This document shows, one piece after another, positions 26,744-35,020 of a DNA stretch of 64,000 nt. The translations under genes were made by a program, and so were the position numbers. Each line of letters opens with the position of its first letter. The stretch's first letter is position 1. The notes under the pieces were generated by a model. The model made no database searches. It worked only from the letters and a program-made list of their open reading frames with translations, and was not told the origin of the DNA. The DNA comes from AC-56 sp963798705 (lineage in GTDB: Bacteria; Actinomycetota; Thermoleophilia; Solirubrobacterales; 70-9), in NCBI GenBank assembly GCA_963798705.1, contig CAWCTW010000003.1, positions 62,001 through 126,000 on the forward strand, in the 5' to 3' direction.

Positions 26744-29167
26744 TCAGCCGCTTGCGTTCAGCGGGCCGCGGGCTTTCATCGTGGCGGCGACATCGCCCTT
26801 GCGCTCGTAGAGGCTCACAGCCTCGTCGGCCGCTTCGTGTGCCTCCTCCGGCCGGCCCGCGAGCTCGAGCACGTCCGCCAGGTCGAGGAGGACATCCGCG
26901 TGCAGGACGACAAACTCCGTGTTCGCCGCGACGGCCACCCCCTCGCGGGCGAGCCTCTCGGCCTCCTCGAGCCGTCCCCGTCGGGCGAGCAGTCGAGCAG
27001 GAATGCCGGTGCGCTTGATCAGCCACTCGCAATCGGTTGGCGCGGGCGTTTCATCGATCGCGTCGAGTAGCGCGAAGGCATCGTCATAGCGCCCCTGCTC
27101 GTAAACCGCCCGTGGCAGGTCAACAGCCACGGTCGACAGGAACCAGCCCTCGCCGATCTCGCGGAAGCCTTCCCCGGCCACACGCATGTCGCGCTCCGCG
27201 GCCACCGGGTCTCCGGCCAAGAGCTCGATGTACCCGCTGTGCAGGTCCTGCACGCTCGCCTGCCACAGCAGGCCCAGGTCTCGGGCCAGAGCGCGGCTCT
27301 CGCTGATGTGCTGCCGGGCCTCGTCGAAGCGCCCGCTCATTGCCTCGAGCAAGGTGACGAACCCGGACAGATTCGCGTCGAGCGTGCGGTTCTCCGGCTC
27401 CGCTTCGAGCAGTCGCTCGAGCCATCGCAGTCCTTCCGCGACCGGCATCGGGCTGTGGATCGCGCAGAGAGCGTTCTGTCCGAGAGCCCACCCGACCTCG
27501 CGGCGAGTGCGCGCGCGACGGGCATGCTCCGCGGCGCGGGTCGCCGCATCGCTCGTCTCGCGGAGCCTTCCCTGGCTCCAGTGAAGGTCCGATAGAACCA
27601 TGTAGGCCCTGGCCAGCCCTGCCTCGTCGCCGAACTTGCCGAGGACATCGATCGCGGTCTGGGTTTCTGCGGCGAGGGCGTCGAGGTCTATCCCTCCGGG
27701 GTCTCGGTACATCTCGATGCGCGGGCGGGTGATCGCGACTCGCCATTCCACCCGCCGGTCGCCATCGGCCCGTGCCCGCTCTCGAGCGCCCGCGAGGACG
27801 TCGCTCGCCTCGTCGACCTCGCCGATCTCGAACAGCGCGTACCCGAGCTCCGGGAGCGCCGCGAGCCCTGGACCGCCTTGGGGGGTCGGCAGCGCGGCGG
27901 CCCGGCCGAGCAGGTTCACCGTCGCCGGCATGTCGCCGCGCTGGAACGCCCGCTGCCCCGCGGAGGCGAGACGGTCACCCGCCCGATGCGCGAGCGCCAA
28001 GGCCTGCTCGCCTGCGCTTCCAAGCTCGGCCCGGTAGCGAAACGCCTGCTCGAGGTGGTAGCCGACGATCTCCGGCGGCTCATCGGATTCATCACGAGCC
28101 GGATCCTCGATCCAATCGGCGAAGCGCTCGTGAAGGTCCGCTCGCAGACGCTTGGGGGTCGCGCGGTAGGCCGCCTGCTGAACGAGGATGTGACGGAAGC
28201 GAAAGCTCTCGGCGCTTCCGCGCCCTCGCGCGGTACCGATCAGCTCCTTGCCCGCCAGGGACTCCAGGTGACGTGTGCCGAACTCCCGGGCATCCTCGGG
28301 CAGGAGATCGAGCGTCGCCTCGGCCGAGAACTCCTTGCCCACGATCGCCGCCCGGGAGATCACGGCGCGCTCGCCCGGTCCGAGCCCGTCCAGGCGCGCC
28401 TGGAGCAGCGCGTCGATCGTCGGTGGGATCGAGCGCGGGGTCTCGTAAGCGTGCCCCTCGGTGAGCATGGCGACCAGCTGCTCGATGAACAGGGGGCTCC
28501 CTTCGGCGGTTTCGAGCACGCGGGCCTCCATTTCTGTCGAGAGGCCGCCGGCCAGGTTATGGATCAGGGCCTCGCAGTCGTGATGCGGAAGGCGCTCGAG
28601 CGTCAAAGACGCGGCGTTCGGTCCGTCGCGTATCCAGTCCGATCGCTGCTCCAAGAGCTCGGGGCGGGCGATGCAAACCAAGAGGATCGGGGCCTCCGGA
28701 GGCCGCTCCGCCAGGTACTCGACCAAGTCGAGGAAGGTGGGCTCGGCCCAGTGAACGTCCTCCAGGAAGACCACGAGTCGGCGCTTTTCGGCGAGCGCCG
28801 CAAACAGCCTACGGGTCGCCCAGAAAATCTCCTCGGTTTCAACCGACGCGCCCGTCTCCCCGATTCCCTCACGGAGGCTCTCCGCGATTGATCGATCGCG
28901 TCCCTCGGCGAGCAGCTCCCCAGCTCCGTCCGCGGTGAGCTGGTCGAGGATCTCGCGCAGGGCCCAGAAGGTGATCCCCTCGCCGTACGGTACGCAGCGG
29001 CCGACGACGACGGTCGCATCGTGGGCAGCCTCGGCGGCGAACTCCTGCGCAAGGCGCGACTTCCCGATCCCCGCCGCCCCAAGGACCGTGAACATGCGCA
29101 GCGTCCACTCGTGAACGACCTCGTCCAGTGCCGCCCGGAGTCGGCCGAGCTCTGCTTCGCGACCCAC
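26744..29167 (-). CDS. SARP-cyclase-ATPase regulator, C-terminal part (AAA ATPase and TPR region)
   Basis: 807 residues in one frame. AAA/STAND ATPase with Walker A G-A-A-G-I-G-K-S (30-37) and Walker B L-V-V-F-L-E-D-V-H-W-A-E (about 135-146), followed by about 500 residues of TPR-like helices. The opening codon is a GTG in a V-G-R-E motif, but coding continues upstream in the same frame (W-R-L-D-D-L-R-R-E-R-P) to about 29235, where a one-base shift would join it to the cyclase fragment. It is best read as the C-terminal piece of one regulator of about 1,260 residues reaching to 30540. Confidence 0.8.
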   Translation of the reverse strand: MGREAELGRLRAALDEVVHEWTLRMFTVLGAAGIGKSRLAQEFAAEAAHDATVVVGRCVPYGEGITFWALREILDQLTADGAGELLAEGRDRSIAESLREGIGETGASVETEEIFWATRRLFAALAEKRRLVVFLEDVHWAEPTFLDLVEYLAERPPEAPILLVCIARPELLEQRSDWIRDGPNAASLTLERLPHHDCEALIHNLAGGLSTEMEARVLETAEGSPLFIEQLVAMLTEGHAYETPRSIPPTIDALLQARLDGLGPGERAVISRAAIVGKEFSAEATLDLLPEDAREFGTRHLESLAGKELIGTARGRGSAESFRFRHILVQQAAYRATPKRLRADLHERFADWIEDPARDESDEPPEIVGYHLEQAFRYRAELGSAGEQALALAHRAGDRLASAGQRAFQRGDMPATVNLLGRAAALPTPQGGPGLAALPELGYALFEIGEVDEASDVLAGARERARADGDRRVEWRVAITRPRIEMYRDPGGIDLDALAAETQTAIDVLGKFGDEAGLARAYMVLSDLHWSQGRLRETSDAATRAAEHARRARTRREVGWALGQNALCAIHSPMPVAEGLRWLERLLEAEPENRTLDANLSGFVTLLEAMSGRFDEARQHISESRALARDLGLLWQASVQDLHSGYIELLAGDPVAAERDMRVAGEGFREIGEGWFLSTVAVDLPRAVYEQGRYDDAFALLDAIDETPAPTDCEWLIKRTGIPARLLARRGRLEEAERLAREGVAVAANTEFVVLHADVLLDLADVLELAGRPEEAHEAADEAVSLYERKGDVAATMKARGPLNASG

Positions 29168-29213
29168 GAGCGCGGTCTTCAGCGATCCGACCGCAGGGCG
29201 CTCGCGCCTCAGG

Positions 29214-29957
29214 TCATCCAGTCGCCATGCGCGGATTCCCTCCCCAGTGCACGGGTTCGAGATCGGCCTGCTCTCGGATGAGCCGCTCGGTTACCTCACC
29301 GAGGAGGATCTCCCCAGCTCCGGCGAGGCCCAGTAACTCCCCAGCCGCGCTCACTGGGTCCCCGACCACCGAGAGCGGGCTGGCGCCGGTGTCGCTCGCG
29401 AGGACCTCCCCGGTCGCGATGCCGACATGCGGAATTGGGAACGGGCTGGTCCCATCCTCAACGGGCGCATCGCGGATCTCAAGCGCCGCACATGAGGCCC
29501 GAAACGCGTCGTCCTCATGGGCCCGCGGGACCCCGAAGACGGCCATGGCCTCGTCCCCGACGGCGCTCGCGATCACCCCGCCGTAACGCCCCACCATCCG
29601 CCCGAGGTGTGCGCGGAAGCGATCGTCCTCGCGACTGAGCGCCTCAGGGTCGATGCCGCGAGCGCTCTTCCTGCGCGCAACTAGCACGGTCACCGTCTTT
29701 CGTACGTCGGGTTCGACCGAAGTCGCGTCGCTGCCGCCCGCTCCCGGCGTCCCGACCCCTGCCGATGCCTCGCGTGGGGCGTCGAGACCCGGCTCTTGGC
29801 GCAGGATGGCTGCCTGCAGGCGCTGGAGCTCTCGCCCGGGATCCAGCCCGAGCTCCTCGGCGAGGGTCTCGCTCGTCTGACGGTAAACGTCCAGTGCGTC
29901 CGCCTGCCGGCCCGAGCGGTAGAGGGCGACCATGAGCTGTCCCGCGCAGAGGCTCAC
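29214..29957 (-). CDS. SARP-cyclase-ATPase regulator, middle part (BTAD end and class III cyclase-like domain)
   Basis: 247 residues. It begins in the bacterial transcriptional activator (BTAD) domain (L-M-V-A-L-Y-R-S-G-R-Q-A-D-A-L). Then come a linker and a guanylate/adenylate cyclase-like domain (V-T-V-L-V-A, G-G-V-I-A-S-A-V-G-D-E-A-M-A-V-F-G, G-I-A-T-G-E-V). The usual metal Asp of the first strand reads A-R-R-K-S, so catalysis is doubtful. Both ends are frameshift junctions (near 29960 and 29225), the latter in a g-rich run. Confidence 0.75.
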   Translation of the reverse strand: MSLCAGQLMVALYRSGRQADALDVYRQTSETLAEELGLDPGRELQRLQAAILRQEPGLDAPREASAGVGTPGAGGSDATSVEPDVRKTVTVLVARRKSARGIDPEALSREDDRFRAHLGRMVGRYGGVIASAVGDEAMAVFGVPRAHEDDAFRASCAALEIRDAPVEDGTSPFPIPHVGIATGEVLASDTGASPLSVVGDPVSAAGELLGLAGAGEILLGEVTERLIREQADLEPVHWGGNPRMATG

Positions 29958-29959
29958 GC

Positions 29960-30540
29960 AACGGGTTGTCCTTGATCAGCGACTCGAGCTCGCCGACGAG
30001 TTCGCCCGCGCTACCGAGGGCGAGTTCCGCCTCGATTCGCTCCTCCACGGCGTCGAGGCGAAGCTCCTCCAAGCGCGAGATCTCGGCCTGAGCGAAGGGG
30101 TCGTAGGCGAAGTCCGCGAGGGCTGGGCCGCGCCAGAGGTCGAGCGCCCGGCGAAGGACACCGACCGCGGTCTCGGCGTCGTTCGCCCGGCGGGCGGTCC
30201 TGCCCTCGCTCAGCATGCGCGCAAACTGGTCCGCGTCGAGTTCGTCGGGCTCGATCCGAAGCACGTAGCCGGGAGCTTTGGTCACCAGCAACTCGCCGGG
30301 CGATCCCGCCGCGCGCCCGGGCTCGAGCGCTTTGCGCAGCTTCCCCACGTAAACCTGGAGGGCGTTGGCCGCCGTCTCCGGCGGCTTCGGCCAGAGCTCC
30401 TCGACCAGCCGATCGCTGGCGACCAGCTCGTTCGCATGGACGAGGAGAATCGCGAGCAAGGCCCGTTGCTTCGCCGCACCGAGCGCCACCGGCACCCCCT
30501 CACGACGCACCTCGAGCGGTCCGAGGATTTGGAACTCCAT
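29960..30540 (-). CDS. SARP-cyclase-ATPase regulator, N-terminal part (OmpR-type DNA-binding and BTAD)
   Basis: The start at ATG 30540 (M-E-F-Q-I-L-G-P-L-E-V-R) has aggaaaggga just upstream. Residues 1-95 form the SARP winged helix (A-K-Q-R-A-L-L-A-I-L-L, L-W-P, A-L-Q-V-Y-V-G-K-L-R), and 100-195 form BTAD. Frame is lost at about 29960 (N-P-L-R-E-P-L), after which the middle fragment carries on in another frame; the raw frame runs on to 29644 as nonsense. The SARP-plus-cyclase-plus-ATPase order is a known actinobacterial regulator architecture. Divergent to a small membrane-anchored protein gene at 30681. Confidence 0.8.
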
Positions 30541-30680
30541 TCCCTTTCCTGCGCCCACGGTAGCACCGGTGCCGGCTTCGCCCAAACATCCCGAACGAGG
30601 TCGAGATCGTGATCTTCAGCGAGATTTCAGCGCCTCCGCGGACGCTTCGCCTTCCAAGGCTCTACGCGAAGGGAGACGCA

Positions 30681-31061
30681 ATGAGGAATTTGATCTGGAC
30701 ACGATTCATCGTCGCCGGGGTCACGGCATGCACAATCGCTGCACTCGCCGCCCCGGCATCGGGCCAGACCCTGCGCCGCGACGGCTCGAAGGCGCTGCCG
30801 TTCGTCGCACACGTCGGCAAGCAGGCTCAGACGTCGTCGAGCGCCCCCGTTCTGCGCCGCGATGGCTCGAAGGCAGAGCCTCTCGTCATCCCTTTCGAGC
30901 CGGACACCACGGCCACGACCGCAGCCTCACCAGGCTTCGATTGGGGTGCCGCTGCGATCGGTGCCGCCGCAGCCGTCGGCCTGATACTGCTCGGATCCAC
31001 TGCCTGGATCGCCGCCCATCGCAGGCGCCGGTCCGGCGTGCTGCGTGGGAGCAGTGCATGA
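30681..31061 (+). CDS. Small secreted/membrane-anchored protein with C-terminal TM
   Basis: 126 residues. ATG 30681 has gggag 9 nt upstream. A signal peptide (hydrophobic 9-26, cleavage near A-S-G-Q) is followed by two copies of L-R-R-D-G-S-K-A (about 31-38 and 58-65), then F-D-W-G-A-A-A-I-G-A leading into a membrane helix and a basic tail (H-R-R-R-R). The same plan, with F-S-W-G-D-A-G-I-G-A, is found in the protein at 50696. It is divergent to the SARP regulator, 140 bp apart. Function unknown. Confidence 0.7.
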   Translation: MRNLIWTRFIVAGVTACTIAALAAPASGQTLRRDGSKALPFVAHVGKQAQTSSSAPVLRRDGSKAEPLVIPFEPDTTATTAASPGFDWGAAAIGAAAAVGLILLGSTAWIAAHRRRRSGVLRGSSA

Positions 31062-31160
31062 AGCTGCGTTACGCGCTCGCAGCATCGGCCTCGGGCGAGG
31101 ACACCACGACTTGAGGAGGCTCCCCGGGGCAATTACACGCCGCAACATCTGCGGCACAAC

Positions 31161-31215
31161 CGCGGAATCGAGCTGTAGGTAGCTCGCCGGCTCATAACCG
31201 GAGCTCGCGGGAACC
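31161..31215 (+). repeat. Degenerate copy of the initiator tRNA
   Basis: Resembles tRNA positions 7403-7456 including the D-arm (gtaggtagctcgcc) and anticodon loop (ctcataa), but with deletions and changes; the T-arm is lost. Unlike the att copies, it retains the 5' half. Confidence 0.6.
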
Positions 31216-31232
31216 CCCAGCTTCAGAGAACG

Positions 31233-31280
31233 GAGAGGTCGTACGAACCCAGAGGGGGTCGTAGGAACCCAGAGGTCGTA
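31233..31280. repeat. Short tandem repeat
   Basis: About 2.5 units of an 18-20-bp motif (agaggtcgtacgaaccc and variants). Confidence 0.6.
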
Positions 31281-31300
31281 GCTAATCCGGCCGATCATGC

Positions 31301-32194
31301 TCAAGCGTCCGCTCCAGCACTTGGGACTGCGCCGCGGCGGTGCAGCAGGTCCTCGAGGATCGCCTCCAGGTTGGAGGCGATCAGCAGATGGCCCTCGCCG
31401 CGACGAAGCAGTAGCTGCGCCCCGGGGATCGAGCGTGCGAGCAGCTCCCCCCACGCCGCCGGGATCGAGCGATCCTGATCGCCCTGCCACACGGTCGTCG
31501 GCACGGTAATGGACGCCAGATCAACGCCCCAAGGATGCATCGCCACCCGCAGGTCGTCGACCAGCCCGCCCGTCCCCTGGCGGACCGCCTCGGCCGCCAT
31601 CGCGGCGCCACGCTCGACGATGCGCGGGTCGTCGTCGAGCGCCGCGCGGTCGCCGGCGGGCTGCCTCGCCGCCGCCAAACGGCGAAGCACCCACAGGGGC
31701 AAACGCCCAAGGAGCGCCTGGAGCGCGAAGACGCCGCCAGCGAGCCCCGGGCGGTCGCGGGCCAGCCTCCACAGGCGGGGTCGTCCCAGCTCGGCGACCG
31801 CACCCGGGCGATCGAGCGGCGCGATCGAGCCGACCAGCGCCATCGACACGACACGGTTGCCGAGCCGCTCGGCGCACCCGCACGCGTAAGCGCCGCCGAC
31901 CGAGTATCCGAGCAGGCCGAAGCGCTCGACCCCGATGGCATCACACAACTCACCAACATCGTCGGCCCAGTCAGTGACCCTTCGCCCCGGCATCGGGCTC
32001 GAGAGCCCGATGCCCGGCCGGTCGACGGTGATCAACCGCACCCCCAGCCGTGCCGCCACCGCCTCGTCCCACACCAACACCCGGCAGCCCGGGTTGCCAT
32101 GGCACTCGAGTATGGGCGATCCGTTCGGGTCACCCCACTCCAAGTAGGCGAGTGTGCGGCCGTTGCCGAGGCCGACGGTGCGGGCCGGCGTCAC
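31301..32194 (-). CDS. Alpha/beta hydrolase
   Basis: 297 residues. The oxyanion motif H-G-N-P-G lies at about 33-37, the nucleophile elbow G-Y-S-V-G-G at about 94-99, the acid probably in G-D-Q-D near 248, and the histidine in G-E-G-H-L-L near 275. No signal peptide. Start GTG 32194 overlaps the stop of the ATP-grasp gene by 4 bp (gtga), so the two are translationally coupled. The substrate is unknown; coupling to an ATP-grasp ligase suggests work on the ligase's product or substrate, which is inference. Confidence 0.88.
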   Translation of the reverse strand: MTPARTVGLGNGRTLAYLEWGDPNGSPILECHGNPGCRVLVWDEAVAARLGVRLITVDRPGIGLSSPMPGRRVTDWADDVGELCDAIGVERFGLLGYSVGGAYACGCAERLGNRVVSMALVGSIAPLDRPGAVAELGRPRLWRLARDRPGLAGGVFALQALLGRLPLWVLRRLAAARQPAGDRAALDDDPRIVERGAAMAAEAVRQGTGGLVDDLRVAMHPWGVDLASITVPTTVWQGDQDRSIPAAWGELLARSIPGAQLLLRRGEGHLLIASNLEAILEDLLHRRGAVPSAGADA

Positions 32195-33402
32195 GCCGCC
32201 GGAGCTTCGCCCTCGAGCTCGGCGAGGAAGCGCGCGTCCTCCGGGCTCATGCCGGCGATCTCCTCGCCGTCCCAGCAGATGCCGTCCGCCATCGCGACGA
32301 AGATCTGCTTTCGCTCCCGCAACCCGAGCCTGGCGTGGTGACCGAACGCCAGGAACGAGTACATGGTCGGCAGGGCGTCGCGCCAGCCCTGATCGGACCC
32401 CTTGACGCGTACCAGGTCGGCGATTCCGGCGGGGAGCTTGCTCGGCGGCTCGCTAAAGAGCTGTCCGACGACGGCGAAGCTGAGCTTCGTCTCGCGACCC
32501 GGCTCGACCATGGTGAGCGGGGCTTCGGGTTCGAGCAGGCCGCGCTCGAGCTCCTCGGCGCTCATCAGCAAGACGCCATCAGTGGCGCGCGGGTTGCACT
32601 CGATCAACATCGGCCCGTCCGGTGAGTCGACAAAATCGAGCGACATCTGGCCGGTGTAGTCGAGCTCGGCGCCGAGCCGCTTGGCGACCTCCAATGACGG
32701 CTCGCCCTCGACTGACATGAACTGGATCCCGGTGCTGTGCTGCCACTGGCGTGGCGCCCGGTACGTGCAGTGTGCGGTCACCCGGCCCCGGTGGAAGGTG
32801 CTGTAGGTGCAGTGCATCGGTCCCTCGACGAACTCCTGCACCAGCCACGGCGAGCTCTCGCTCGGATGGCAATCGGAGGGCTGGAGTTTTCCGGCCAGCG
32901 GGCCGGTGTTGGTGAGGAGGGACACCCCACCGCGTGAGAACGCCGCCCGGGCGAAATAGCTCGGGAAGCGCTCGATCGCTTCCCGCAGCTCCTCGTCGCT
33001 TCGTGCGACCGCGGTGGCGGGCGTGGGCAGCCCGAGTCGCTCGGCGAGCTGCGTGAACCGATCCTTGTCGTGGAGCCGAGCGAGGGTCGCGAAGGGCGCC
33101 GTGAACAGGGTGGTGCGCTCGGAGAGCTCGGCGCGGCGAGTAGCCAGATAGAAGGCCTCCTCGAACGCGGGAACCACGAGCTCGATCTCGTTCTCGCGCA
33201 CGATCCGCTCGACGTCGACGATGAACGCCTCGGTGTCAGCGCTTGCCGCGGCGGTCACGAAGTGCCCCGCGAGGAAGCGCGAATGACTCCCAGGCGCGAC
33301 CTCGTAGCTGTCGGAGGCGTACACGTCGTGGCCGCGCGCCGCCAGCTTTCGCACCATGTCGAGCGCGAACGGCAGCCGGGAGCTCGTGACTAGGATCCTC
33401 AT
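32191..33402 (-). CDS. ATP-grasp family protein
   Basis: 403 residues from M-R-I-L-V-T-S-S-R (ATG 33402; six upstream codons also open). A pre-ATP-grasp Rossmann-like domain (about 1-110) is followed by the ATP-grasp fold: the lysine-equivalent region around R-G-G-V-S-L, then W-L-V-Q-E-F-V-E-G (about 188-196) and M-L-I-E-C-N-P-R-A-T (about 268-277), which supplies the metal-binding Glu and Asn. Such enzymes join a carboxylate to an amine or thiol with ATP. Cotranslated with the alpha/beta hydrolase; the pair forms a two-gene operon just left of att copy 5. Confidence 0.88.
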   Translation of the reverse strand: MRILVTSSRLPFALDMVRKLAARGHDVYASDSYEVAPGSHSRFLAGHFVTAAASADTEAFIVDVERIVRENEIELVVPAFEEAFYLATRRAELSERTTLFTAPFATLARLHDKDRFTQLAERLGLPTPATAVARSDEELREAIERFPSYFARAAFSRGGVSLLTNTGPLAGKLQPSDCHPSESSPWLVQEFVEGPMHCTYSTFHRGRVTAHCTYRAPRQWQHSTGIQFMSVEGEPSLEVAKRLGAELDYTGQMSLDFVDSPDGPMLIECNPRATDGVLLMSAEELERGLLEPEAPLTMVEPGRETKLSFAVVGQLFSEPPSKLPAGIADLVRVKGSDQGWRDALPTMYSFLAFGHHARLGLRERKQIFVAMADGICWDGEEIAGMSPEDARFLAELEGEAPAA

Positions 33403-33582
33403 TGCGCCAACAGTCTCCACGATCCAGAGGAATGGCTCGGTGATCGTCCCCCGACAAGGCGCCGCGCTGTGTCAAGTTCGTGAAGCGTTTTCGAATGACC
33501 GTCGCCCGAGGTCAAGAAGCACAAGATGCGCCGCTGTCTCCTCCAATCGACGAACGTACGTAGAGAAGATCGCGTATTCGCC

Positions 33583-33688
33583 GTGGTACCAGCGGTGGTA
33601 CCGAACTAAGCGAAGCTCAGCTCACCTCAGTGCACCTGAAGCCGCTTGACAGAGCCCTATGGCAATGGGCAGAACGGCCTCAGCCGAT
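33583..33688. repeat. Conserved element arm left of att copy 5
   Basis: About 105 bp similar to 41145-41252 (left of att copy 6), including ggtaccag, gctcagctca and cgcttgacagagcc. It marks a shared element end. Confidence 0.8.
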
Positions 33689-33733
33689 CTCATAACCCGG
33701 AGGTCGCGGGTTCAAATCCCGCCCCCGCTACTC
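33689..33733 (+). repeat. tRNA-fMet-derived repeat, copy 5
   Basis: 45 bp identical to tRNA positions 7435-7479. A second scrap, cccccgctact, follows at 33740-33750. Confidence 0.93.
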
Positions 33734-33900
33734 AGGAAGCCCCCGCTACTGCGCGGCTCTTTACCTCACCGTTTTTGATGTCGTTCGAGAACACCGTATT
33801 GGTGCCCGGTAGCGCCATCGCTGCGCGCCGTCGGCCCGGCTCGGTGGGGCCTTCGCCGCGGCCGCACACGATCGGGATCGGGATCGGAGCGCCGGTCCCG

Positions 33901-34653
33901 CTATGGAGCATGCGCGGCGGCGCGGCGGGCTTGGTGCGCCCGGCGTCCGAGGGAGTCGGCGCGTTCCCGGACTGCGTTCGGTCGGCCGTCAGCATGTCCT
34001 CCTCCCTTGCCACTGCGGAGGGTGACCGAGTAACCCCGTCCCTCGCGGCCGTCCAGATCGGGGACCTCGTTGGGCCGCCCGGCGCGCAAGCGGAGACCCG
34101 CCCCCGTCGCTCGTGCCAGCGCGTACTCGTAGGCGGCCGCCCCCAGGTTCGTGCCTGCGAGGAAGATCATTGCGTCCTTTCCTGTGACCGCGCCGCTCAC
34201 CGCGGCGGCGGCGAATGCGCCCGCGTAGTAGGGCGCCTCCTTGGCCAGCTCCGAACCCACGTATCCGATCGCCGACGCCAGCCGGCGCGCGCGCGGGCTC
34301 CCAGCCCGAAGCCTCACAAGCTCGTAGGCGGCCTTCGAGACCACATTGGTGCTCGTGCCCGTCTCGAGCAGCAGCTCCCAGTTCGCGCTCAGGTTGGCGC
34401 GCAGCCCAGCGGCCCACCCGACGTAGGTCGCTCCGAGGAAGGCGAGCAACCACGGCTGGCCGAGGCCGCGCAGCAGATGCGACCCGGCGAGCGCCACCCC
34501 AGCGGCCGTGGCGACCGCGTCGAGCGCGCACGTCGAGAGGGCGGTCGCGCCGAGCGTCACCGCCCACTGAACCGCCCCGCCAGCTCGACTGCTCCTACGC
34601 ACCGTTACGGCAACCCGTTCGGCGCCGCCGTTCATGCGTTGCAACGGGATCAT
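33901..34653 (-). CDS. Membrane protein, unknown function
   Basis: About 250 residues from ATG 34653 (or 34635). The open frame runs to 35412, but upstream sequence is shadow. Hydrophobic stretches at about 20-70, around 80-100 and at 155-200, with a conserved-looking middle part rich in charged residues (E-L-V-R-L-R-A-G, S-E-L-A-K-E-A-P-Y-Y). No family was recognised. It is the first gene of the segment between att copies 5 and 6, transcribed toward the att site. Confidence 0.6.
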   Translation of the reverse strand: MIPLQRMNGGAERVAVTVRRSSRAGGAVQWAVTLGATALSTCALDAVATAAGVALAGSHLLRGLGQPWLLAFLGATYVGWAAGLRANLSANWELLLETGTSTNVVSKAAYELVRLRAGSPRARRLASAIGYVGSELAKEAPYYAGAFAAAAVSGAVTGKDAMIFLAGTNLGAAAYEYALARATGAGLRLRAGRPNEVPDLDGREGRGYSVTLRSGKGGGHADGRPNAVRERADSLGRRAHQARRAAAHAP

Positions 34654-35020
34654 CCTCAGTGTGGGGCTTGCGCTCACAGGCGCCGATGAGCGACCGCCAC
34701 ACGTTGGAGCTCTGGGTTGCAGGACGTCTCGTTCATGGATCGCTCCGGCTTTCGCGAATCGTTGACTGCCACGCAGGCCCGGCGAGCGACTAACGCGCGC
34801 GGGCTCAGACGCTTCGAGTGCCCACACGCCAGTACGGCTCTGAGCAGTGGTGATGGCATCGCCGTCTCCCCCTCTGGGCAAGCTGGAGGACGTGGACGTT
34901 TGATTGCCTGCGGATCGGCGGTGATCGTGACGGCTCTGTTGGGCCGCCGAGCCCGGCCAGGATCGGCGCCTGCGTGGGCGGTCGGGGCGGCGGAGTCGGG
35001 ACCAGTTCGCATGGCCGGCG
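34654..35020. other. Divergent intergenic region
   Basis: 367 bp between the membrane gene start and the LuxR frame. No repeat or RNA recognised. Confidence 0.4.
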
